64,000 bases of DNA from NCBI RefSeq assembly GCF_008831285.2, contig NC_045142.1:22011354-22075353 (forward strand), in the 5' to 3' direction. Position numbers and translations under genes: made by a program. The DNA is from Nymphaea colorata (lineage: Eukaryota > Streptophyta > Magnoliopsida > Nymphaeales > Nymphaeaceae). Below are positions 25,641-39,850 of the stretch, in pieces (the first letter of the stretch is position 1; each line of letters begins with the position of its first letter). The notes beneath the pieces are model-generated. The model was not told where the DNA came from. It saw only the letters and a program-made list of their open reading frames with translations, and did not search any database.

Positions 25641-28234
25641 CCTGACCCCGTTGTTTACGTAGATAGCGAAACAAAAATGCAGAAATTACATCTGCAGACC
25701 CCATTTTTGCCTTTTATTATAATAAACGATCTTTTTTTCTAAATTTACTGTTATAGACAGAAAATTTTCGGATAACTACCAAGCAAAGGGCTTCTATCTT
25801 GTCTCAACAACATGAAATAAACTGCTTCGGACTAGTCGGAAGAAACTTCACCCTGCACAAAATTCGTCATTTATGAAGTTTTTTGTAATGCTTTACTTTG
25901 AAAAGTTTAGTTATGTATGTAAGATTATGAAAAATTTGAAGAGACTTATAAAAAGGATTGTTAGATGATTGGTTATTCTGATTCCTAATGTTTTTGGGTC
26001 GAAACTGAAGTTATTAAGGTGCAGGCTAGAACCTGTCGAATCGAAAGCCTAAGCCTGGTGTAGGAGCCGTCAAGTCGTTACATTTCCAAATAAATAATTG
26101 AAAGAAAATACTTACTAGAGATTTTTCACAACTAAAAGCTGTGAATCATCATTGATGATATTGGATTTGGATTTAGATCTGGATCTGTTCCTGCACTTTA
26201 TGTGTCCCAAGAATAACTGAGGCACTAGTTCACATGCACATCCAAAGCGAAGACTTCAAAAATGAAATTTCAATTTACTGCTGATTTTTCTGTATACTAA
26301 CCGGAAAAGAGCCTAACGTTATTCAGGAACTCCAAAAAAAGTCTTCCTTGAAGTAGCCCACTTAACATGGGTTTGAACATTAGTTAAACTAAGTCAAGCA
26401 AGGCCAACATATAGTCAAATATCACCATGTTTAACTTAATTTAAAACTAATAAAAAAAACAGTTTAACATTAAACAAAGGTCTTTATCAGGTAATTTTGC
26501 ACAAATCCTTAACTTGTAACGAAAAAATCCAAAAATTTAAAGCCGTTGCATGGCATTAATAGCAAAAACTTGGACCCTTAAATGAAAATCTTCTCTGGAA
26601 AAAAGATGGCCAGATTCCCAGGACAAAACTATTATCAATTTCAAATATTTTGAACCTTTAGCGGCTTTTTGAAATAAAATTAAAGAAAGCCCTAATCCTT
26701 TGTCTTTTTTCTTTCTTTCTTTTTTTATTTTTGCAAAAACCGATACAACTTGGTTGGTAGGCACCACCGAACGCTAACTTTCTTAACTTTTTATTTTTCC
26801 TTTATTTTCTAAGAATCTCCAGCATGTGAATGACTCCTAGATATCCACATTTTCAAGCAATAATGTTTCTTATCTTCGTGTCATCAGGCTTTATGATTTA
26901 GATAATGACCGCACAGTGTGAACTAAAGTGCAAAAAGCAACGTGTGGCTTTTTGTGCGTGTGATGCTGCTCTACTTTATATGGTTACTCTTATTGATAAG
27001 ATCGCATCTCCATTTCATGCCTTTCCAACATACTCCTATATATATATATAAGTTACATTTTTTTTTTGGTTCACTAACTGGAATTCACTAGCTGCCCTTG
27101 TTCAGGCTTCTTAATGAAGACAAAAACATGTTTTGGAACATGCCATGAATTATAAGCCAAGTATGAGCTCAAATCCAACCAGACTGTTCAAGATGGGATT
27201 TGACATGTGATTTGGATCCGAAATCTCTCAATCTCAATCTGAGTCTCTATCCTGGACCCAACAAAGTGTTGTGGGTCAGATGGTTGCACCTGTTCTCAAC
27301 TCAACTAATGTATGCCTGCGAGACAGAGTAACACTTAAAATGAGTATTTTTACAAGCTGAGTCGAGCCGAACCCGAGTCGATTTGCGAGTTACTTGGTTT
27401 ATTTCCTAACTTTAATTATTGAGCTAAGCTAAAGGAGAATACTTTTGCTAACAAGGAGTCGCACTCAAGTTCCCCCAAGCCAATGAAGAAAGAAAGAACA
27501 AAAGAAAAGCCAACAAAAAAAAGAAAGGTTGTCTCCTACCACTTCTTCACACAAATGTTTGACAACAAAAAAAAAAAAAAAAGTGAGGAATGGAAGAAGT
27601 TAAGTTTCTAGTTTTAAATCATTCATGAGTTTGGAACTGCCCTTTGAAGAAAAAAGGGGATAAGCCTTCAACCTTTTTGGGCCCTTCTTAATTGAAAGGG
27701 AACCGAACAAAAAGGTGACAAAGTTTGGAATTTGGATAAAGTTCAGACGGGAAATTAAAAAAGTGTGGTATCTTCATTGAAGAATCTTTTCCTTCACAAA
27801 AGCTCTGCAAAAGCCTAAAGATAATCTGCACTCTTGTTTTTTTGTGCATCAAAAATTTCATGTTTTATTTTTTGTTCATGTGCATGTCATATAATATTAA
27901 AAAGTGTATTTTTTTTGTAAAAAAAAAATTGTCGCTATTAGGTTCAAATGTAACCGCTGGCAGATAATATGATGCGACCAAAAGCAAAGAAAAAGAAAAC
28001 CATAAAGGTCTTTTTCACTAGAACTCGAAGAGGACTTGGTTTTGATGTTTCGAGGTATCGCTTCTACTATGCTTCAATTTGCATATCAGTGTCTCCTTTT
28101 TTACAACATTGAGAATTGATGCTTCAATCGAAATTAGAGACAAAAAGTGACCGTTGCACCGTCTATTACACTAAACCCTGCCAAGATGAGTCTTTGCTAC
28201 CAAATAAGAAGCATATCACAATCAAACCAAAATG

Positions 28235-28288
28235 TCCATTGTCCTGACAGGCAAAAAATGTTCCATTGTCCTGACAGGCAAAAAATGT
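28235..28288 (+). repeat. 27-bp tandem duplication
   Basis: Two identical 27-bp units start TCCATTGTCCTGACAGGC (28235-28261 and 28262-28288). They lie just upstream of the MITE-like copy. Confidence 0.9.
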
Positions 28289-28311
28289 TTCTTTCTCTTT
28301 TCTCCCATGCC

Positions 28312-28505
28312 ACCAGGGGCGAAGCCAAGGTAGGCCCACTTAGGCCTTGGCCCCACCTTATTTTTTTTTTAATTTACATGTACATTTTAAAAAATTTTAC
28401 TTGTTTTATATAAAAATTTTGAAAAATAATATTTTGACCCTAACCAAAATTTAGAAATTTTCATTCGCTCCTCCCCTCATGAAAAGTTTATGGCTCCACC
28501 TCTAC
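28312..28505 (+). mobile_element. MITE-like repeat, best-preserved + copy
   Basis: It begins AGGGGCGAAGCCAAGGT and ends TGGCTCCACCTCT, so the ends form an imperfect inverted repeat. The internal block order is CTTGGCCCCACC, a T run, AATTTACATGTA, TATAAAAATTTTGAAAAAT, then CAAAATTTAGAAA. The same order is found in reverse at 63586-63765. It is about 190 bp, A/T-rich and has no open frame, consistent with a non-autonomous DNA transposon. Confidence 0.6.
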
Positions 28506-30391
28506 ATGCCATGACAAGGCAGGGATGAACACAGGTGGGACTTGGATCAAATTTCAATATTAGAACATTCAACATAATTGGATCAACTTTGTCAATTAAC
28601 CCAAAATTAGATAAAATAGTCTTAAAAATTTCATGTTCTAATATATTTGGACCTATATTGGTTTACTCACTTTCTATTTTAGAAGCAGAATAGATGATTA
28701 AGCCCATGCAAGCAACAAAATCTCCCAACCCAAGGTGATTTCCTCCAAGTAAAATACAAATTATACAAATGTGCCAACAAAAATGAGTGCACATTGATCA
28801 GGCATTGAATTCTCAACCTATTTGAACTAGAGTTTCCTCAAGTCCAATCACTTAGCGATTGATTTTACTTTGCAAGGCGGCATTTGGCAACAATAACAGT
28901 TTGTTAATGTTCCATGAATTTGTCTCAATCTTTAAGATAAAATCATTAAATATTGACAAACATGTCTTCATTTCCAAACAACCCTTAGTGTTAGTGTTTC
29001 GAATAAATAATGAATGTGTGATAGAATAGTGAGGCTTTCTCCAATTTATGGGGAGGTTTTAAAAAATCCTTTTAAGGAGACAACTACATAATTTTCAAAA
29101 ATTTTACATGGGTCAAAAAAATTAAAATATTAAATACTAAAATTTGATTTTTCAGAAACTCTAGGGGCACCAATTCTCATGCAGCACATCTGAAGTGAAT
29201 ATAACATGATTTTTTTAAAAATTTCAATATCTAAATTATAGTGTAATTTAATATTCATTATATGGGGAAATTGGTCAAAATTTTAGGATGGACAAAAATA
29301 GATAAGAAACTCGATATAGATTGAACTTGATTTTTTTTTTTTAAGAAAAACCTAATTTCACATGAACATGCTTTTATCCCTAATTAATTTTCTCACCTCT
29401 TTTATTGTAAATTCTTTTGCCGACGATCTTGTATCTCTTTAGCTTTAGCATCTCCGGTTTCTTTAACTGACAAAGTTCAATCCGAAATGCTTTAAATTTA
29501 TTATGTGATTTTTAATGTCTCTATTCTTCTCGAGTTTTTAATTGGCAATAGTTTCGCAAATCTGAACAAATTAAAAATAGAAAGGATCTAAGACTATTTT
29601 TTGACATTTCTTCTTAATTCTACAATTAATCAATAATTTTCGGAGTTCTTTTCAATTAGAATACTTTGACATGACACTTCAAAATGGAAGCTAAACACTA
29701 AATCACACTGATACTAGTATGGGTACATGTATGAGAGGCTGATACCAAGATACCAAGATACGACAAGGTATATACATATGTCCATAAGTCCATAAAAACA
29801 ACAAAAATTATTACAAAATAAGTGAGAAAAATGCAAAACAGGCAAAAAAAAACATTTTGTGACAATTTATATGCAAAGATAATATTCAAAACTTCAAAAT
29901 TAATATGAAAATTTCAATAAAATTGTGTGTGTGTGTATTTTTTTTTAAGTACCAGTGTCTGTACGTTGGAGTACTACTAATACCGCAATCATTTTGCTAT
30001 TTCTATGCAATTCAAGCTTAACAGCATGAAAATTACATCAAAAACAATTTTTCTCACATATAGTTAAGGCTGGACATCCATCTGGTCGGGCTTCTCAACA
30101 AACCAGGGTTCAAGCTGGTCCGAAATTCTTGCTGTGGCCCAAGACCAGCCTGCTTAGTTATCATGCTGGACCCAACTGTCAACTTTTTACTCGTCGAGTA
30201 CTTGGTTTGGTGTCTACTCGTATTTGAAACCCTTAATATTTCATGTTTTAATACTCCATAAACTCTTAGCCAGGTATCAAGACTTTGTAAGGGTGATATC
30301 GGTAACACACAAAGAGTTATATAGGAGTTATTGGGGATGCACCAAAAGTTTTAAGTTTTTAGTTAAGCTGACTAAAAGTGTTATATGCCGA

Positions 30392-30497
<106 letters not shown>

Positions 30498-31508
30498 AAA
30501 TTTAAAAATTGTGGAAAAATGTGTTCTAAATATATGTTGGGCCGAATCAGGGCTCCCAATTCTCAACTAAGGCCAGCCCAACCCGATGAATTTTTTCAGT
30601 CGGGATGGCCCAAGTGTCAAAGAACCAGTTTAAACCTGGCCCATCAAAGGCCCAGAAATCAATTACCCATAGACTACTCCGTCGGTTGCCCACCCTAAAA
30701 TATAGTTATTACTTTTTGGTGGCATTCTGGTCTTCTTTCTTGTGAATAATTGTGAATAAGTAAATCAGCGCATGCACATCCTTTAGTTATATACATGTTT
30801 AATTTTCTCTTCTTCTTTTTTTGTCGAAAAGTAAAAATGCAAAATCATTTGATACATAGATGCTGAATGAATACGGAAATATCGAATTTGAGAGCATAAT
30901 TAACCGACAAATGAAAGAGCTAGGTCCCTGGAATAAACCGCATCATTCCACACCCGATTCCTCCAAGTTGTATCTCAATTTCCGCATTATTTTTTATGAA
31001 GGGTTAGTTTTTTCCCGCCCACTGTTGTCATTAACCGATATTTTGAAAAAGGCCACGTCGCCCGTTGATCGTTTGAATTTGAGTAAGTATAGGCGATAAA
31101 CACGGATTCTGATAACGTTAACTAACTTTTAAAATTCAAGTTGCTTGAACTATTTGATAACAAAAAAGCAGGTGGGATTTAATTATGTGTAATTTTGGTC
31201 CAATGGGAGTACGCCACTTGTCGCGTCAAAGATTCTCTTCATAACGAAGTAAACTTATTGTTGTTCCCCTGATGCTCTACCGAACCAATGGAAGCACGCC
31301 ACTTGTTGCACAGATAATTTTTCTCGTATGTGAAGCAAAATGTTTAAATTTTCCAAACGGGTACCGCGCCACTTTGTATGGAAAAACACTCGGATTGGAA
31401 ACATCTGAAAAAATTAAATGAATTATGAAATTCTTTATCACCAGACTGTTTCAATGTTATTTTGTATATTATTTTACTCAATACAGAGTTATGTGATTTT
31501 ATGATTAG

Positions 31509-31509
<1 letters not shown>

Positions 31510-31543
<34 letters not shown>
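31510..31543. repeat. TA dinucleotide microsatellite
   Basis: A TA tract of about 34 bp, immediately left of a probable MITE-like remnant (about 31553-31710). Confidence 0.9.
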
Positions 31544-31549
<6 letters not shown>

Positions 31550-31964
31550 GCAGGGGCAAAACCCAAAAAAAAAAATTTGAAGAAGCATTCTTTATAAATT
31601 TTCATGTCTGAAAGTGCACTCACGTATGTAAAATAGTAAATATTTAAAGATATTCATTTCAAAAAAAAGAAACATCGAGGGGCTAGCCCATATGTGACTC
31701 CACTTCTGATAATAGATTAACTTCAATGAATGATGGTAGCTTTATTAACTCATAAAATTTCATTTGTCATAAACAACAACTTGTTTTTTTTTTTTTTCAG
31801 ATTTTCAACATTATGCATCTATATCGGCTTTATGAAAAAAATAAAAATACAAGCTTAACTGGATGATGGTTCTCGGCCTCTCTGTTATTTTAAGAAGAAG
31901 AAACCTTCTACCAGCAAATAAAGAGAATTTAACGGGTGTCCGCAAATTGTTAGGCAGAGAATTC

Positions 31965-32412
31965 AGAGAGTGACCCCTTGTTCCCTTCCTCCTCTCCTTC
32001 GAGTCTCTCTCTTCGTTGGCATCTCTCTCTCTCCCCTCATTCCGTTTTTTCCGTTTTTCCTCTCTCTCTTTCTCTCTGAAGGCACTTTCGGCTCTTATTC
32101 CTCCTTCCTCTCTCCCTTCGCAAGTATTTTCCTTGCTTGTTCTACTTCCGCATTTTTCGGGTTCAGTTGTTCTTCTTCTTTCTTGTTGCGGGAAGAAACC
32201 TCGTGGTCGGGATCGTAGACCTCGCCTGGTTGGTCGTCGCCGGTAGTACCGTCTTCTTCTCCGCCCGGTTGGCGTCTCTCTCTCTCAGAGAACAGTTATT
32301 GTTTGTGGTACGTGTTTAAATGTGAAGAATTGAGCCAAACGAGTGTTTGCATATCATTCATGGTTATGAAAGTTTGTTTGAGAAGTTTCGCGGTTCTGGT
32401 CGATCAAGCACG
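31965..32412 (+). promoter_or_regulatory. Probable NHX 5' leader exon
   Basis: This CT/TTC-rich stretch is typical of plant leaders and ends at a good donor (CACG then GTAAGATG, with GT at 32413). The next acceptor in phase with the gene is TATTTCCAG at 35590, followed 12 bases later by the NHX start codon. The leader intron would be about 3.2 kb. The leader contains short upstream open frames. The transcription start is not determined. Confidence 0.45.
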
Positions 32413-33027
32413 GTAAGATGATCCTCTGAGATGAATTTTCTGTTGGCGCTACAGAGGGGATTATCTGATTGACACGCTGTCTCTGGCTCTCTGTCTTGGT
32501 GGTTGTCTCTATGTCTGTCTTTTAGGTACAGAAGAGGAGGGAGGGAAGTTGGGCTAGATTATTGATTTGTTTGTTGATTACTGTTTGTATTTGGTTTGCC
32601 TTCATACCGCTATTTGCCTCATGTGTTCATTGGTTGACAACTTCCTATGTAAGGAATTTGGGTCTGATGGTCACTACTGGCTGTTAAGGCACCATTCCTT
32701 TCATGGCCATCTTGCCATTTGTATTTTATTTTCATTCATGGTGCTAGTTGCCACGTATTCATTGATTGAGAATTTCTGATTGAAGGAATTCCTTTGGTGA
32801 TAAGCATCAAGCCAACTATATACATATAGTTTAGTAGGCAAAGGAAGCCCTTGAGGGGCTACGGTGGTTGCTTTCAGTGGCTTCTTCTTGTACTTTTGAT
32901 GGTGTAGATCATTGTTAGCAACATGTGAAACAACATATGAAAATGGCACACTATGGGATTAATTTAGTTTTACTTGGATGGATCACTTAAAAGTTAAAAA
33001 AAATTGATACGTGCAAGAAATTCTCCC

Positions 33028-33425
33028 CAGGAAACCTAATTAGAGCCCAAAATTGTAGCATTTTATTTTCAACTTGCAATGTTATTCAAACCTGAGATCT
33101 GATGAAAATGGAGTTGAACTTTATTGCTCATAGTTTGGAAAAGAAAGAACTCCACACATGCACGATATTCTCTCTAGGTAACCAAATTAGAGCACAACAG
33201 GCATAGGATATTATTTTCAACTTTCAATTTGATTCAAATTTGAGAACTGATGAAACAGGAATGGAAATTATTGCTGATAGTTTGGAAAAGAAAGAATTTC
33301 ATAGTGCACAATTTTCTCTCTAGGAGATCAAACTAGAGAGCCAAAAGTGTATGATTTTATTTTCAATTCCCAATGTGATTCAAATTTGAGATCTGATAAA
33401 AACTGGACTGATCTTTATTATTGGT
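33028..33425 (+). repeat. Three degenerate tandem units of about 147 bp in the NHX leader intron
   Basis: Units begin near 33028, 33176 and 33322, each with an (A/C)AAATTAGAGC-like start, then a TTTTATTTTCAA block, a GATTCAAATTTGAGA block and a TAGTTTGGAAAAGAAAGAA block (the last unit is shortened). Spacing is 148 and 146 bp. The units have diverged by many substitutions. Confidence 0.75.
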
Positions 33426-35602
33426 ACTTGGAAAATAAGAAAATAATAATTTTGCATTTGGAACCAAATAAACCAATTCCTTTTGTTAAGAATCTTACCC
33501 TCCAGTTTTCGTTTTTACCAGCTATACTTTGAGAACTTAAGTTTGGTCACTACTCCTTCACTATGAAAGGTTGTCTTCTAAAGCTTGAACAATGCTTTTA
33601 TACATGTTGGAAGTTGTTGCCAATTTTTTGGAAAACTCTTCTAGTGATATGGATAGTTTTAGTGTTTAAGCAAAAGTTGGTATTGGTGACAGAAAAGTGT
33701 TTGGGACAGAAGAATTCCATTTTACAAAATATTTAAGAAAAATTTCACCAAATGAACATTACATATCATAAGCTTTCTGATTTTCTAGTTTCTGGGACAG
33801 TTTATAAGCTATAGCATTTACTAGTTGGAACTTTCTGATTTTTTTTTTTTGGCAAAATGGCAGAGATCAGTGTTTGGGGCCTACGCTGGTCCCTTTCCTC
33901 CTTGTGGTACAACGCACTCAAACAGCCATGATACAACCCCTCACCATTTGAACCACCACAATTTTCACCTCTGCCTTCGTTCACCACAATATCCTTACCA
34001 TTCATACCACCACTATCATTTTCATCATCACCTTCACAACTATTTTTCCTTATATACCCCACATTATCTGCCATTGACTTGATATCTATATTCATGTACC
34101 ACTATCACCACCTCTATCACTCGACCACCATCATTTCCATTACATCCATCCACTATGTTCCTCACTATTACACTTCTATTTTCATATCACGATCACTACT
34201 GTTATCTCTACCATCATTTTCACCAACCTTTCTACCCTATGCCATGAAAAGTGATAGGTCCAACCTATGCAATGATTTGAGTTTAGAGCCTAAGTTGAGG
34301 TAGATACAATCTCCTAAGTTGAGGTAGATACAATCTCCCCTAGTAAAACAAACCAATAAAATGCATGGTTAAGTATAGAAGTAACAAATAGACTGAAAAA
34401 TAATAAATAAATACCAAAGAAACCGACAAAAAAATTAATGTCACAATGATATTGACATATCAAACATTTCATAACGTGATAATGAGCATAATAAGATAGT
34501 ACATCACATTCAGTAAGCAAGCTTCTTCATCTAAAAGCTTCTCTGTATTCATAACAAAGAGCAAGTTTAACATTTTTAGAGATTAACATTATTATCTAAT
34601 ATGTATATAACACATCTGGTGCCTTTTGGATACATATTACAAAATCTGCATAAAAATTATGCAAATTAATTGGATACATGATGCAAACATTGAAGAAGAA
34701 GAAGAAGAATCACCAACCTTTTTTTCTAAACTAATATCATTTACGTAGTCTGTTTTAACTCTTTGTATTAAAACTTGAAGAGAGTTGCTAAAGTATTCCG
34801 ATGACCTTTTTCAAGAGTGTCCCCTAAATTTAATGGCAATTTTTTTGTAGAGTTAAATGAGTGTTACTTAAAATTTAGATGATCTAGAGTCAAGGATTAT
34901 CACTCAAAAATTAGGTAGAAGGTGGCATTGGCAAAAAAGTGCCAACTTCTTTTTGGCTAATGGAAAAATTTGACGATTTCTTTTATGGCATTTTCAGAGG
35001 TGTTTGGGTCAATTTCTCTCTCTTTCATTTTCCTCAACTTTGCAGTTTTATGAAAATATTGTTTCATTTGGACCATTTCGTGCAGTTAGTTGATACATGC
35101 AATAAATAACTAAAGGAGTGCATAATACATTACAGTGTCGCACAATGTCACAAGCTAGATCCTGTATGTTTGCTTGTGCCTCTAGCTTGGGCCTGGGAAA
35201 TTCGTTCTTGAATTGCCTACTTCGTGCTTCTGAATGGTACTCAATTGCATTATTAGCTGGAAAAGGAATTTGAATGATAGGATTATATGTTTAATGTGGT
35301 ATGCGGTCCAATTGGCTTCCACAAATTTTGGTGGATTCTGATCGATTTTCTGTATTACTACTGGACTAACAGGCTGCATTAGCAAGTTGCTTACTTGATG
35401 ATTGTCTGAGTCTATTCCTTGATGTTGGTGGTGATGCCTTAATATAAAGAATTATCTGGTATGGACTTGTCCAAAGGTTTGTTTTCAGGCCATAATGATT
35501 GTTGATATTACAGTATTCGAGTTTCTAGTCTGCTGAATGAGGTGGTGATTGGCTGACTGAGCATTCTCTTGTTCTCCTCTGTATTTCCAGCACATTAGAA
35601 CC

Positions 35603-38600
35603 ATGGAGATGACGAATATGGGGTCCTTTCATTCAATGCTGTTGAGATTGGGCCTCGTCGGTGCTTCTGATCATGCTTCTATTGTTGCAATAAACATATT
35701 TGTGACACTCCTATGCACCTGTATCATAATTGGTCATCTGCTAGAAGAGAACAGATGGATGAATGAATCTATTACAGCCCTCGTCAGTGTGAGTACCAAG
35801 CTGTGCATTATTCATTTATCTCTCTCTGAAGTGCATTACTGATAGGGTCTTCTTTGCCTAGGGGTTATGTACTGGAGGTTTCATTTTGCTGAGTACAGGA
35901 GGAAAAAGCTCTCGTATCCTGGTCTTCAGTGAGGATCTTTTCTTCATTTATCTTCTTCCACCTATCATATTCAATGCAGGGTATGTTCTTATCTTCTAGA
36001 TTTTCATGATCGAAAGGATGATTGTCTTGATAAAAGTTCTAGGTGGGTTGTGTTTGTGTCAGCGCGTGTTGTGATGTTTACTAGAAAATGTATCTCTGGT
36101 TTTGCTTTATATAGTTGATCTTTCATGTGATGCATGTACCAGGATGTGAGGATGTCAATCATTCAGATGGTCGGATCTAATCTGATAGTCAACTTATGTC
36201 CAAGTTCAAATAGTTGAATTCAATAAGAAGATCTAAATCTGATAGGTAGTCAGATATGGATATTGTCTAGGTTTTTTCTTTCTGAATCCAGTCTATATAT
36301 GATTTTCACAGACATCTGAATCCAGTTACATGTAGCAGTTCAAATGTTTTGTACTTTTGATATTGAACCCGAACCCCTTCTGAGTCAGGTTAGGAAATCT
36401 CCAGACAGTCAGATATGATAGCAGCTATATCTGATGCAAATTTGGCTATAGCATAACAACAATTGTTATTTCTGGGCAGGAAATCAATGGCTTAGTATTC
36501 CTTTCCCTGATGTGGCCAAGAGATGCCAAACTGCTTATTCTAGATTTCGGACATAAGCGTCACCATAGAATGGGTTTCAGAAGTCATGGCTGATTAGAAA
36601 AATAACATAGGTAATAGAAGTCCAAAAAATGGATCCAGAGTTCATATGGATTTGACTGCATCTTGAGATATTGCTTCTGGATCTATGTTCGATATCGTTA
36701 TGCAATGTTCATGCTAGTCTTCTTGCTATTTTCCAATTTGTCAAATGTGTCCAAGATGACGACTTCATGAGATATCATGGGGCATCCAATGCTTGTGTTG
36801 TTTGAGGGTTCCCTAAGGAGTAAAAATTAAGAAGCAATGCAGGAAGTCAAAAAATTATGCATAACAGACCAGTATGACCGTTTGTTCTTCCAATACTGCC
36901 CAAATGGCATTGTTGTTTTTGTTTTGTTGTTTGTAATTTTAGGTTTACTTCAAGACACTACTTAGGAAAGAAGAAAGCTTCTCAAATTATAGTGTTGCAC
37001 GAAGTATCTCTTTTATATACACACATATAATATGTAAGTCAGTCAATTATAGGCAAAGTAGCGTTTCAGTCTGTAAATTATTGCCCTGAAAAATCATCAT
37101 TGTCGGCTGTTGCAGCATTTTTGAACCAGCCATTGATATGCACAATAGCATGATATTTTCAAAATGTTGCCAAAAGATATATCCAGTTATGTGACTACTA
37201 CCGTGCTTCTGCAAGTTCCTTGAAAAAATTCCCTTTCTATGTATTATGTACTTCCTGTTTGTGATTTTAGTTTTTTTCCATTTTCTTTTATATTTAAAAA
37301 AAATATATAGTATTTCTTTATCATTTTGAGAAAATCACTATGGAATTCATTATTTCTTAATCTTCCTCAACTAGTTCTGAGAGATATTTACATATGAAGA
37401 AAATAAATTCCTAGAAGTCCTATTAAGAATTTGATGAGAATGTTACTGGTGAATCTGTATGTGACAAATATCAGTTGCATTTCAAAATATTAAAATAATT
37501 TTGAAAAAAAAGTGAATGACAAAATGGGAATGTGTTAATTTCTTTTAAAATATCATCTAATTCAGTTTTGATTTAAAATTTTCTTTAGGGATTCATGATA
37601 TTTAAAAAAGAATGATTTTCATATACTTCAGAGTTCAGACCTTTTTTGGTATATTTTAGCATTTTAATAATTATTTTGAATTTTTTAATGTTCTTAAGAA
37701 AAATTGTAGAAAACTCATAGTTTCATAGAATATCGTATTTTGTATATTTTTAATGCTCTTCAATTCTCTAATTTTTCATGAGAAAAACAAATTTTGTGAT
37801 TAATATTCGAGAAAAAATTGCCAATGAAAACTCCAGAATTTGTTTCTGACTATGATACATAGTATGTGTTTGTGTACAATTGTGTCTTCTTTTCATTATT
37901 ATCAAATGGAACATTTGGAATATGTGGCGAGTACTGATAAATGATGGCACTTAGATGGACAATGTTGTGTTTTGGAAGTTGGTTATATTTATATTGTCCT
38001 ACCTTGTCCAAAGTTGATGTCAGTGATTTTATGCTGTTCAGCTAATATTTATGTCAATTACTCTTCCACACTGCCATTTGCTGAAATTTTGGTGTTTCAG
38101 GTTCCAGGTGAAAAAGAAGCAATTTTTTCGTAACTTCATAACCATTATGTTTTTTGGTGCAGTTGGCACACTAATATCCTTTGGCATTATTTCAGCCGGT
38201 AAGACTCAAGTTATTTTGACCTGGGATACTGAACTGGCTTGTTTGTTTTCCCCTGAAGTTGGATTAGACAACTAAAGAACTACTCACTAGAAGAGTAAGT
38301 TGTGCCGTGGACCAATATGTGACGGGCAAAATCTTGCTTTTTTGGACTTTCGGTGGCTGTTGCAGATCAATCTACTGGTTCATAAACTTTCTTTTGATAT
38401 CAGCCTTGTACAAAATATGATCAATTCTTTAGAGGATAATGTAACAGGTCTTTGAATTTCCCATGCTTCCAGCTAAATTGTCAAAATTGGAAGACAGACA
38501 TAGGTTGTTTGGGACCTTAAAAGGGTTATACAGGACACAGCCAGGATTAGTCAGTCCAACTAGGTCCAAGCCTATTGGCTATTGATAAATGAAAAATTAT

Positions 38601-39810
38601 ATTTATATGGAAATAAACATAGAAACATATCTATCTATATAAAGAATTGTCATATGTATTTCAGATCAGGGATTAATCATTCAACCAATGACTAGGCTAA
38701 CTGATTCACTAGTCTGACCAACTTGTTGCTAGAGTAAGACACAAGTTGGTCAACATCTGACTCAACTGACTACTCTAACTAGTCACGAATTTGACAACTA
38801 AGGTTTCCATGATTTAATGTGTTTTTGTAGTGGATTCTTTATTCATTACATAAACGTGCCTTTTTCCTTTTTGCTGGTCGAGTAAAATCCAGTCCTGAAC
38901 CTTTCAAAGAGCAGCAACTAAACCCCTTCACTCCATGTGTTCAAAGTTTTCTGGGCCCATAGTCATGACTTTTCCCTTATTGGTGGTAACATGAGCTAAA
39001 GGTCATCAACCTGATGCTTCTCTTTGTTCAGAATGATGGAGTACATTCTAGAGATGTTGCAACTATACTTCCTAAGTGTGGGTTGCTAGAGCTGTACCCT
39101 GAAAAGTGGGATGTGAATTTTTCTGTAAAAAGCAGAGCATTTCGTGTTATTCTAATCAATAAAACGAGTGGATGAACAACCTGAAATCACAAATGGAGTA
39201 GGCAAAACTTTGCAGGTACTGCTTGTATGTGCTATATGGTACTTGCGCTGAAAAGAGGATAATGTACTTGGGCATCGTAAAAGGCACATCATTATGTGGT
39301 GTTTGCTTATTTTCTACAGAACAAGCCCTATTTTCTGGCAGCCATTTGGTTGATGGCTTCTTTGTTTAGTTCATGAGGTCAGTTACATGAAGCAATGGTA
39401 TGAGCAGAAAGGGAAGCAACGCCACACACAAAACAAAGAAGATTGACAACAAAGAATCGGGTTTAATGTGGTTCAGCTTGAGTGGCTTACAACTTCGAGT
39501 CTTAATAACACTGTCAAATCTTTTCGGTTATGAGCCCTGTCTTTTTTGTGTCTTCCCTCATCCGTTTAATATCATCTCATCCAGATCTGTTGCTATCATG
39601 AGTCTTCTTTTGGATCCTGTGGGTCCTGAGATGTCGTTCTAACACGACTTCTCTCAGAATACTTTTCAGTTGTTTTGTTCTAATGATGTTTGAAGCAGGA
39701 ACTGTTAATTTTTACTCCTCTGATTCTATTCTGTTTGGTTCTTGTTCCAGGGGCATGGTTATTGTTCAAGAACTATGATGTAGCTCTGTTGGATTTTGGA
39801 GACTATCTTG

Positions 39811-39850
<40 letters not shown>

